Source: an uncultured Clostridia bacterium
GTDB lineage: Bacteria > Bacillota > Clostridia > TANB77 > CAG-508
Assembly: GCA_948745425.1 (NCBI GenBank)
Contig: CAPZDM010000062.1
Span: 1 to 9,387 of the forward strand
Direction of reading: 5' to 3'
DNA: 9,387 nt
Part shown: in pieces, positions 1 to 6,465 of the stretch
Numbering within the stretch: position 1 is the stretch's first letter
Layout: each line of letters opens with the position of its first letter
Translations under genes and position numbers: made by a program
Notes under the pieces: generated by a model
What the model saw: the letters and a program-made list of their open reading frames with translations, nothing else
The model's database searches: none
What the model was told of the DNA's origin: nothing

Positions 1-1
1 A

Positions 2-3000
2 TAGTTTTACTGTTGCTGTGTATTTTCCTTCTAGGTTTTCCGTTGTTATTTGCCCTATTATCTGTTGTATTTTTTCTACTATTACATTTACAGGAATCTC
101 TTTTTCAGTTCCTGTGTCTACTTCTCTTACTGTTATTGTGGTTGTTCCCTCTCCTATGGCTGTTACTTTTCCTGTTTGGTCTACCGTTGCTATTTTTTCA
201 TTATTTGATGTAAATGTATATTTTCTTTCTTTTTCTTCATCCATTAATAAATTAAATCCAACTGTCATTTTACATGTGATTCTCTTTGTGTTTTCTCCTA
301 TGTTTTTGTATGTAATTTCTTCTGGCATTACCTCCATTCTTGTTCCATCTATGCATATTGGTATTATTGATTTGTCAAGTGTCCCATTTCCTAGTTGTCC
401 ATATGTATTCTCCCCTACTGTATATACTTTTCCATATTGATCTACTATTGCTCCTCCAAGACTTTGTCCAATCCATCCATTACTTTCTTTCAATGGTGCC
501 ATTGTTATAATATCTTTATCACCTTCTACTGGAATAGCTATATTTTTATCTTCTGTATCTTGTGTGAATAATCCTCCATTCCTATTATATCCCATTACAT
601 ACATTCCTGCATTTTTACCTTCTTTTGTCTTTTGTCTTGAAATATATGTTACATCTCCTCCTGCCTGTATATGTTTTACGCCTGTTACATATTCTGCCTC
701 TCTTTCATCTTCAGCTTCTTTTATTCTTACTTGGTATAGATTAGCATTTACGACATTACTTCCTACTCCCAATTGTCCATAATCATTTTTTCCTGTACTC
801 CATACTGTTCCATCTTCTTTTAATATTACTGCATGATAATCTCCTGCTGATATTTCTTTTACTCCATATAGTATTTCTGTTCCATCTTCTGTTTTCATTT
901 GTTTTGCTGTTCCAATATATCCTACTGCATAACCTAATCCTAGTTGTCCACTTTCATTTTCTCCTATACCCCATACACTTCCATTTAAATCTAGCATTAT
1001 TACATACATGTTTCCTGCTGATATCTGTACAATATTAGATACATTTGGTATTTTTATTGGATACACTTCATTTCCATACCTTCCATTTATTCCTAATTGC
1101 CCATAATAGTCCCATCCCCAGCCATATACTTCTCCATCTTTTGTTAAAGCATATGATGTTTTTCCTCCTGCTGATATTGATTCTATGTTCTCTAAATAAT
1201 CCCCTTCATTATTTAGCTTCACTTTATGGAACATATTAGATTTTGAGTCAGTTCCATCTCCTAATTGTCCTTTTTCATTATCTCCTGTTGCCCATACTGT
1301 TCCATCTTTTCTTAATACTAATGTATGATATGTTCCTGCTGCTACATCTATTGCATCTGTTATTTCTTCTATTGTTCCATCGTCTAATTCTGCTTTTGCT
1401 TTTACAGGCTCTAGTTGATTTAGATTATTTCCTATTCCTAGTTGTCCGTCTTCATTTAATCCCCACCCCCATACTGAGCCATTGGCTTTTAATGCTATAT
1501 AATGCTGTGATCCTCCTACTATTTTAGGTATTGCTTCTCCTGTTATTTCATTCTTTCTTGATATTATTAAGGTATATTCTGCTGTTCTTCCATCTTCTGC
1601 TACTACTTTTATTGTTTTTGTTATTCTTTTTGTGTCTTCTCCTAAGTGTTCGTCAAATTCTAAATTACCTATTCCACTTTGGTCTCCTACTACTATATTT
1701 GCGTTATTATCTTTTGCTATTATTTTTATATTTGCATCTTTTTCTTCTTGTTCTAGATAATATAAGTATACATTGTTTTTGTTTTCTATTTCTACACTAT
1801 TTACTATTACCTTGTCTAGTCCTGTTTCATTTGATTGCCTTATTAGTGTTATGCTATATGCTTTTACTGTTACTCCATCTGATGCTGTTATTTCTACTGG
1901 TATTGTTATTCTTTCTTCTGATAAACTTAAGTTTACTGTTACTGTTTGCTCACTTGCTGTTCCTGCATTTTCTCCTATTTTTACTATTCCATATTTACTT
2001 CTTGCTTTTACTCTTATTTTGGCTGTTTCTGATAGTTTTGAGATTCCTGCTTCATATATATTTTTATCTTCTTTTGTTGGATTTCTTAATATATCATTTA
2101 CTTCTACTAGTTCTATTGCTGCATCATCACTTACTACTGTTACTGGTATATTTAATACTATTCCTTCATCGCTTTCTAATTTTAACGTTGTTTCTCCTGT
2201 TACTTTTGCTTCTATTGTTCCATTTTCATATGTAGCAATATTGGTATTTAATATTTCTGCTTTTTCTACTAATGTGTTTTCTTCTTTTCCTTTTCCAAAT
2301 ACATTTACGTATTCTTTTATAATTGTAAGTTCTTGCTCTGTTAATGTTCTTGTTTCTCCTACTTGCATATCTATTTTTTCTAAATAAGGCATTGTTGTCA
2401 AGCTCATAGGTGTTAAATATTTTGTACTTTCATTTGTTCCATTCCCTATTTGTCCATATGTGTTATCCCCTGATATCCATATGCTTCCATCTTTTTTTAT
2501 TATTCCCATGTTTAGAGGTATATTGTTTGTAAAAGAGTATCCTCCTGACATTAATGATAAACAGTCTATCACTTCTGTTCCATCTTCATTTTGCATTGCT
2601 ATTGGATAGGTTTTATCAATATCTGTTCCATTACTTAATTGTCCTTTTCCATTATATCCTGCTACATATACTTTTCCATCCTCTCCTATAAATTGTAAGC
2701 TTCGATAACTACCTGATATGGATTTCGCCTTTGCAATTTCTCCATTTTCGTATTTTACCTGTGTGTATGTACATCTATCAGTTGTATCTCCTAATCCCAA
2801 TTGCCCTATATTATTTCCTCCTGTTGTATAAATTGTTCCATCTTCCTTTAGTATTACTGCTGACCATCCATATAATCTGATTTCATTTATGTCTGTTCCT
2901 GCTAAATTAATATCATTGAATGATGTTGTTCCATTACCTAACACTCCCATAGAATTACATCCCTTTACCCATACTTCTGCATTGGATTTAATTCCTCCTA

Positions 3001-4033
3001 CATCACAATTTGCTGCTGTAATTTCTATCATATCTTCCATTTTTGTTACTCTTGTCAGACTTAATATTCTAAGGGTAGAACTATCATTAATATCATGATA
3101 CATATTAGTTCCACACCCAAAAACTGTTCCTCTAGAGTTAAGTACATATGTATTATAATCTCCACAAGCTATATCAATAATATTTTCTATATGTCCAACT
3201 CCTTCTTCTCCTTTTACTTTTGTTGCATATAGTCTATTTGAGCTGTCTCCTAAACCTAGTCGACCTGTATTTCCATGAGCATTATTTGATCCCCATGCAT
3301 ATACTTCTCCATTTAAGGTTAAGGCTACTACATGTGCATATCCTACTGATATTTTCTTGATATCTTTTAAGTATGTATTTTCATCTATTTTTACCTGTGC
3401 TAGTTTATTTCTATTTGTAGTTGTTCCATCTCCTAGTTGTCCAGAGTCATTTGTTCCTGTACTCCACACTGTTCCATCTTCTTTTAATACTACTGTAAAG
3501 CCTTCTCCTGATGCTACTTGTGGTACTGTTACTGCTCCTTCTGTATTTCTATATACATTTATTATTGCTTTTGCTTTTAATCCATTTTCAGGGTTATATG
3601 CTGTTATTGTTGTGCGTCCTATTCCTCTTCCCATTACTATTCCATTTGAATCTACTGTTGCTACATCTTCATTTGATGATGTCCATGTGTATCCTTCTTG
3701 GGCAGAGGTAGCCACTTCCCCTACAACATCTATATCTAAAGTTTCACCTATTTTTATGTATTCTTGCCTAATGCTTAGTTTTACTTCACTTGTATCTGAT
3801 AATTCTTTCTCTGAATATGTTGAATTCTGATTATCTTCTTGGTTTATTAATGTCGTTTTATTCTCTTCTGTTTCCATTCTTGTTGATAAATTCTTTAGTT
3901 TTGCCTTATTTATTGGCACAGAAATATCTGCTAATCTGCCTCCTGCGATTAACATTAAAATCATTGTTATACCAAATATACAATTTAGTATTCTTTTCTT
4001 GATTTTCTTTAGATATTTTTTGCTATATTTCAT
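2..4033 (-). CDS. Giant exported RCC1-repeat / Ig-like surface protein, 3' end off window
   Basis: I read this frame as open for 1344 codons from ATG 4033 to the left edge; the C terminus is missing. The start is supported by AAGGAGG seven bases upstream. Residues 1-14 are Lys-rich, 15-32 hydrophobic, and a possible signal peptidase site follows Arg-Leu-Ala 33-35, so export is likely. Visible order: charged linker 36-82; Big_2-type Ig domain about 83-163; seven-bladed RCC1 propeller about 165-545; Ig-like segment 546-634; two cadherin-like beta-sandwich domains about 635-733 and 735-828 (endings of the AYSITLIR and EYTLIISR type); second propeller about 833-1225; Big_2 domain about 1226-1320. 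There is no lipobox Cys and no enzyme motif. Such modules usually mediate binding at the cell surface, so an adhesin or envelope role is inference. The anchor (LPXTG, S-layer homology, dockerin or similar), if any, is off the window. It is separated from the era operon by a terminator, so it is a separate transcription unit. Confidence 0.9.
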   Translation of the reverse strand, partial: MKYSKKYLKKIKKRILNCIFGITMILMLIAGGRLADISVPINKAKLKNLSTRMETEENKTTLINQEDNQNSTYSEKELSDTSEVKLSIRQEYIKIGETLDIDVVGEVATSAQEGYTWTSSNEDVATVDSNGIVMGRGIGRTTITAYNPENGLKAKAIINVYRNTEGAVTVPQVASGEGFTVVLKEDGTVWSTGTNDSGQLGDGTTTNRNKLAQVKIDENTYLKDIKKISVGYAHVVALTLNGEVYAWGSNNAHGNTGRLGLGDSSNRLYATKVKGEEGVGHIENIIDIACGDYNTYVLNSRGTVFGCGTNMYHDINDSSTLRILSLTRVTKMEDMIEITAANCDVGGIKSNAEVWVKGCNSMGVLGNGTTSFNDINLAGTDINEIRLYGWSAVILKEDGTIYTTGGNNIGQLGLGDTTDRCTYTQVKYENGEIAKAKSISGSYRSLQFIGEDGKVYVAGYNGKGQLSNGTDIDKTYPIAMQNEDGTEVIDCLSLMSGGYSFTNNIPLNMGIIKKDGSIWISGDNTYGQIGNGTNESTKYLTPMSLTTMPYLEKIDMQVGETRTLTEQELTIIKEYVNVFGKGKEENTLVEKAEILNTNIATYENGTIEAKVTGETTLKLESDEGIVLNIPVTVVSDDAAIELVEVNDILRNPTKEDKNIYEAGISKLSETAKIRVKARSKYGIVKIGENAGTASEQTVTVNLSLSEERITIPVEITASDGVTVKAYSITLIRQSNETGLDKVIVNSVEIENKNNVYLYYLEQEEKDANIKIIAKDNNANIVVGDQSGIGNLEFDEHLGEDTKRITKTIKVVAEDGRTAEYTLIISRKNEITGEAIPKIVGGSQHYIALKANGSVWGWGLNEDGQLGIGNNLNQLEPVKAKAELDDGTIEEITDAIDVAAGTYHTLVLRKDGTVWATGDNEKGQLGDGTDSKSNMFHKVKLNNEGDYLENIESISAGGKTSYALTKDGEVYGWGWDYYGQLGINGRYGNEVYPIKIPNVSNIVQISAGNMYVIMLDLNGSVWGIGENESGQLGLGYAVGYIGTAKQMKTEDGTEILYGVKEISAGDYHAVILKEDGTVWSTGKNDYGQLGVGSNVVNANLYQVRIKEAEDEREAEYVTGVKHIQAGGDVTYISRQKTKEGKNAGMYVMGYNRNGGLFTQDTEDKNIAIPVEGDKDIITMAPLKESNGWIGQSLGGAIVDQYGKVYTVGENTYGQLGNGTLDKSIIPICIDGTRMEVMPEEITYKNIGENTKRITCKMTVGFNLLMDEEKERKYTFTSNNEKIATVDQTGKVTAIGEGTTTITVREVDTGTEKEIPVNVIVEKIQQIIGQITTENLEGKYTATVKL
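359..1537 (-). repeat. RCC1 propeller B: seven repeats (residues 833-1225)
   Basis: Seven RCC1 units with signature strands at 863-869 (GQLGIGN), 922-928 (GQLGDGT), 979-985 (GQLGING), 1029-1035 (GQLGLGY), 1086-1092 (GQLGVGS), a degenerate 1153-1159 (GGLFTQD) and 1212-1218 (GQLGNGT). Repeat spacing is about 50-67 residues. Like propeller A it has one decayed blade, here the sixth. No Cys is visible inside it. It is followed directly by a Big_2 domain. Confidence 0.85.
1549..2401 (-). other. Inter-propeller spacer: Ig-like plus two cadherin-like beta-sandwich domains
   Basis: Residues 545-828 of the giant protein. The first about 90 residues have a degenerate Big_2 pattern (MQVGETRTL near 556-564, TNIATYENGTIEAK near 597-610, TGETTLKL near 612-619). 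Two copies of a cadherin-like beta-sandwich pattern follow, each ending in a strand of the form 'A.DG.t..Y.itl.R' (717-732 and 812-826). These domains usually act as rigid stalk or linker modules in Bacillota surface proteins; the assignment is from sequence pattern only. Confidence 0.6.
2402..3541 (-). repeat. RCC1 propeller A: seven repeats (residues 165-544)
   Basis: Seven RCC1-type units of about 50-60 residues, each ending in a GQLGxGT-like strand: 198-204, 257-263, a degenerate one near 305-319 (Gly-Cys-Gly-Thr-Asn then no GQLG), 363-369, 410-416, 464-470 (GQLSNGT) and 527-533. Each unit also carries a 'G..H/T..L..dG.v..wG.N' stretch typical of the family. Seven blades is the number in the classical RCC1 fold, so this probably closes into one complete propeller. 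It holds six Cys (290, 307, 343, 359, 421, 491), unlike propeller B. Confidence 0.85.
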
Positions 4034-4131
4034 ATGTGCTCCTCCTTAGTGTTAATAGTGAATAGTACATAATTTTATTATTTTTAAATTCACTTTCATA
4101 AATGTTTTAAATTTAAGTATTTATTATATTA

Positions 4132-4160
4132 ATCTTAAATTATTTATTTTTGTTTTTCAA
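4132..4160 (-). promoter_or_regulatory. Weak promoter candidate for the RCC1 giant gene
   Basis: Read on the minus strand, TTGAAA (4160-4155) is followed after 17 bases by TAAGAT (4137-4132). This gives a transcript with a leader of roughly 90 bases before ATG 4033. The -10 box is poor (4 of 6), and the region is so A+T rich that chance matches are expected. Confidence 0.3.
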
Positions 4161-4192
4161 TACTCCAATTCTTTCCAATTTTCGACTAATTT

Positions 4193-4219
4193 CTAAGTCC
4201 TTACGGAAGTTAGTTTTTT
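4193..4219 (+). terminator. Terminator-like hairpin with plus-strand T tract
   Basis: CTAAGTCC (4193-4200), loop TTAC, then GGAAGTTAG (4205-4213), followed by TTTTTT. The stem is imperfect (CC/GG and CTAA/TTAG around an internal loop). The T tract is on the plus strand, but no plus-strand gene lies upstream, so its function is unclear. The rest of 4047-4275 shows no ORF or recognised RNA. Confidence 0.3.
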
Positions 4220-4275
4220 ATGTTTCGTGCTTTTTTATTAAATTTCGTTATCTTTTTTGTTACATTTTATATAAA

Positions 4276-4305
4276 AAATAAGAATCCCTTACGGAATCCT
4301 TATTT
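4276..4305 (-). terminator. Intrinsic terminator of the era-yqzL-recO operon
   Basis: On the minus strand, AAATAAGGATTCC (4305-4293), loop GTAA, GGGATTCTTATTT (4288-4276), running straight into a T-rich tract. The stem is 13 base pairs including two G-U wobbles. On the plus strand the same positions would be A-C mismatches, so the minus-strand RNA is the one selected. It begins five bases after the recO stop. Confidence 0.85.
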
Positions 4306-4310
4306 ACAAG

Positions 4311-5025
4311 TTATTTATATTCTTTTTCTAATTTTTCATTTAAATATATTTTGGAAATTAATTTATATTCTTGTATGCATTCTTGCTTTATATTAAATCC
4401 AAATAGCTTTTTTGCTGGTGCTATTATTGTGTATTTTATTCCATCTCTTGTTCCTGCACTCATTTTAATTGCTCCTGTGTCTTTTTTACTGCAATTTTCG
4501 CATTTAAATCCATTATCTTTTATACTAAAGTGTGTTATGTTTTCTTTTGCTCCACACATTACGCATTTTTCTACTTGTGGTGTATATCCTAATATCAAAG
4601 TTAATCTCATTTTAAAGATACTTGTAATTAAATCTCTATCGATTTCTGTTTCAGATATTATGTATAATGTGTTTAGCAATAATTGCAAAGTTCTATAATT
4701 ATTTTCATTTTCTGTTGCAATATCATTTACTATTCTAGTGATATTTGCTGCACATTCCAGTTTGTCTAAATCAGTTCTCAAATTATAAAATACCTCAATA
4801 ATATCACAAGAATTTATGTTATATGTATTATTTCCTTCATACAGTATATAGTCTGCAAAACATAAATATTGAGTGCCAGCAAGAAGGGCACTTTTAGGTC
4901 TCCTTGCTCCTTTTGCGGCACATCCGATTTTTCCGGAGTCCTGGTGTTAATAATGTAATCATCTTATCAGAATCTCCCATATTACTTTCAACTAAGACTA
5001 TTCCTTTAGTTTTTATTATTCCCAT
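4311..5025 (-). pseudogene. recO: DNA repair protein RecO, frameshifted in N-terminal domain
   Basis: RecO is the recombination mediator that helps load RecA on SSB-coated single-stranded DNA with RecF/RecR. From ATG 5025 (AGGTG six bases upstream) the frame reads MGIIKTKGIVLVESN..GDSDKMITLLTP, the OB-fold start, but then drifts and hits TAA about 40 codons in. The other frame resumes with GKIGCAAKGARRPKSALLAGT and continues to the normal end. A one-base deletion between 4928 and 4941 restores 237 codons, close to normal family length. The C-terminal part keeps the zinc site CxxC-x17-CxxC (Cys 154, 157, 175, 178 in corrected numbering). No other decay is visible, so either a sequencing/assembly indel or a very recent mutation is likely. 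A TTG at 4781 could at best give the C-terminal 156 residues, without the OB fold. The start overlaps yqzL by 20 bases. Confidence 0.9.
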
Positions 5026-5131
5026 CTATTTCACCTAAATTTTGTTCTATATCTTTTATTTTTATAAATTCTAAAAAGGTATCTATGTTTCCTGTATTTT
5101 TAAAGGTATTCCATGCCATATCTTTTAACAT
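5006..5131 (-). CDS. yqzL: YqzL family small protein (41 aa)
   Basis: A short frame between era and recO, the position of yqzL in Bacillus and many Clostridia. The protein begins MLKDMAWNTFKNTGNIDTF, matching the family pattern of an early Trp followed by 'F..TG.id.yL..ke'. The function is unknown. AAAGGGAG lies about 10 bases before ATG 5131. The stop (TAA at 5008-5006) lies inside recO, giving a 20-base overlap, so translation of the two may be coupled. At 41 residues it is a little longer than a minimal YqzL because of a charged C-terminal tail (IKIKDIEQNLGEIDGNNKN). Assignment rests on position plus the short motif. Confidence 0.8.
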   Translation of the reverse strand: MLKDMAWNTFKNTGNIDTFLEFIKIKDIEQNLGEIDGNNKN

Positions 5132-5190
5132 TGTAATCACTCTCCCTTTAATTTTATCTTTTGTATTTTTTCTTATTTTTATTCTGTTTT

Positions 5191-6114
5191 TTATTTATTT
5201 TTATTATTTAATTTAAATCTTTTTATTATGGTTTCTGTGTCTTGCCAGTCTTCTTTTACTTTTACCCATGTTTTTAAATTTATTTTTATTCCAAACATGT
5301 TTTGAAGGTCTTCTCTTGCATAAGTTCCTATCTTTTTTAACATTTGTCCACCTTTCCCTATTATTATTCCCTTATGTGATTCTCTTAAACAGAAAATTGT
5401 AGCTTCTATATTATAAAATGGTTTATTATCAACTCTTGATTTTGATAATTTCATTTTATCTACTTCAACATATACTCCATGTGGAATCTCGTCATTTAAT
5501 AATTTCAATATCTTTTCTCTTATAGTTTCTTCTACTAATTGTCTCATTGTCTGGTCTGTATATTCTTCTGTATTATAAAAAGCTGGTCCTATTTTAAGGT
5601 TTTTTTCAATTTCATTTAATACTAATCCTGTACTACCTCCTTTTAATGCTGATATTGGTAATACTCCAGAAAATTCATATTCTTCTGAATATAACTTGAT
5701 TAATGCTAATAAATCTTCTTTTTTTACTAAATCTATCTTATTTATGATTAAAATCGTCTTCTTATTTGCTTGCTTTATTTTATCTAATATTTTCCTGTCC
5801 CCTGGTCCTATATCTTTACTTGTCGCTTCAATTATAAATAGAATAACATCAACGTCTGATGTTGCTCCAAATGCTGTATCATTCATTGTTTCTCCTAATT
5901 TAGTTTTTGGTTTATGAATTCCCGGTGTATCTATTATTACTATTTGTGAATTTTCTCTATTTATTATTGCTTTTATTGCAGTTCTAGTTGTCTGTGGCTT
6001 ATTCGTCATAATTGCTATTTTTTCTCCTACCAAAGAGTTTATTAGTGTAGATTTCCCTACATTTGTTCTACCTATTATTGATACAAAACCTGATTTAAAT
6101 TTATGTTCCTCCAT
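5191..6114 (-). CDS. era: GTPase Era
   Basis: Era binds GTP and the 3' end of 16S rRNA and checks 30S subunit maturation; it acts in the cytoplasm and at the membrane. All GTPase motifs are present: P-loop GRTNVGKST (15-23), QTTR switch I (41-44), DTPG (62-65), NKID (125-128) and SAL (155-157). The C-terminal KH domain includes VEVDKM (about 216-221) and the RNA-binding loop IIGKGGQML (261-269). The usual Pro of GRPNVGKS is Thr here, which should not abolish activity. At 307 aa the length is normal. Start ATG 6114 has AAAGGAG five bases upstream. It is first in an operon with yqzL and recO (60 bases to yqzL) and has its own promoter. The dgkA/cdd/ybeY genes often found upstream are absent here; a tRNA and a mobile element sit there instead. 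Confidence 0.97.
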   Translation of the reverse strand: MEEHKFKSGFVSIIGRTNVGKSTLINSLVGEKIAIMTNKPQTTRTAIKAIINRENSQIVIIDTPGIHKPKTKLGETMNDTAFGATSDVDVILFIIEATSKDIGPGDRKILDKIKQANKKTILIINKIDLVKKEDLLALIKLYSEEYEFSGVLPISALKGGSTGLVLNEIEKNLKIGPAFYNTEEYTDQTMRQLVEETIREKILKLLNDEIPHGVYVEVDKMKLSKSRVDNKPFYNIEATIFCLRESHKGIIIGKGGQMLKKIGTYAREDLQNMFGIKINLKTWVKVKEDWQDTETIIKRFKLNNKNK

Positions 6115-6141
6115 AATTACTCCTTTTATTAATATGCTCCT

Positions 6142-6170
6142 ATTATATCATTAAATTTACCTTTGCACAA
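6142..6170 (-). promoter_or_regulatory. Promoter of the era operon (extended -10)
   Basis: On the minus strand, TTGTGC (6170-6165), a 17-base spacer, then TATAAT (6147-6142) preceded by TGA, an extended -10 element that compensates for the weak -35. The predicted start near 6135 gives a leader of about 20 bases before the era ATG, just enough for the ribosome binding site. Confidence 0.75.
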
Positions 6171-6214
6171 GCAATATATATATACGATTACAGGTATTTT
6201 TATACAGATAATTC

Positions 6215-6243
6215 TTGCAAAATGCATTTATATAATATATAAT
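6215..6243 (+). promoter_or_regulatory. Promoter of tRNA-Gly
   Basis: TTGCAA (6215-6220), a 17-base spacer, then perfect TATAAT (6238-6243), 11 bases before the first base of the tRNA. Predicted transcription starts only a few bases upstream of the mature 5' end. It is divergent from the era promoter. Confidence 0.7.
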
Positions 6244-6254
6244 AATATTGATAT

Positions 6255-6328
<74 letters not shown>

Positions 6329-6337
6329 ACGACGTTT

Positions 6338-6361
6338 CTGTTCGAACTTTTTATAGAACAG
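6338..6361. repeat. Short inverted repeat at the tRNA/element boundary
   Basis: CTGTTC (6338-6343) and GAACAG (6356-6361) flank a 12-base A+T-rich spacer that starts with GAAC. It could be part of an attachment site for the serine recombinase (such sites are imperfect inverted repeats) or a weak processing/termination structure after the tRNA. It is short enough to be chance. Confidence 0.3.
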
Positions 6362-6383
6362 GTAGATATGAAAATCAATCAGT

Positions 6384-6427
6384 AAGGAGTACTTCCAATA
6401 AGGACATTTATTGGTAAAGTACTCCTT
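6384..6427. repeat. Long perfect-arm hairpin between tRNA and recombinase
   Basis: AAGGAGTACTT + CCAATAA (6384-6401), loop GGACAT, then TTATTGG + TA bulge + AAGTACTCCTT (6408-6427): 18 base pairs, all Watson-Crick, with a two-base bulge. No T tract follows on either strand, so it is not a standard intrinsic terminator. It lies just beyond the 3' end of the recombinase gene, where an element terminus is expected. Confidence 0.75.
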
Positions 6428-6435
6428 TGAGGTTT

Positions 6436-6465
6436 ACAGTATAGTTTGAAAGCTATGCTGTTTTT
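6436..6465 (+). terminator. Plus-strand intrinsic terminator overlapping the recombinase stop
   Basis: ACAGTATAG (6436-6444) pairs with CTATGCTGT (6453-6461), followed by TTTTT; the inner loop can add two more pairs. Two U-G wobbles form only in the plus-strand RNA, so it acts on rightward transcription, probably that of the tRNA, before it runs antisense into the recombinase. The recombinase TAG stop (6455-6453) lies inside the stem. Confidence 0.65.

Noticed and set aside
18..2387. Long plus-strand ORFs rich in Leu, Phe, Ser and Val
   Set aside because: They are antisense shadows of the minus-strand RCC1 giant; they have low-complexity composition and no family motifs.
241..3500. Recurring TGTTCCATCTTC and CTAGTTGTCC strings suggesting a CRISPR or DNA repeat array
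   Set aside because: They encode the repeated EDGT and GQLG motifs of RCC1 blades in frame; spacing and sequence vary as in protein repeats.
4047..4275. Riboswitch or structured RNA leader of the giant gene
   Set aside because: The stretch is A+T rich with only a weak imperfect hairpin; no conserved aptamer-like pattern was recognised.
4311..4781. A separate 156-aa gene starting at TTG 4781
   Set aside because: It is the C-terminal part of RecO; the N-terminal half is present in the shifted frame directly upstream.
4933..4950. Programmed frameshift in recO
   Set aside because: No slippery sequence, internal ribosome binding-like stimulator or downstream structure is evident, and RecO is not known to use recoding; an indel error or mutation is simpler.
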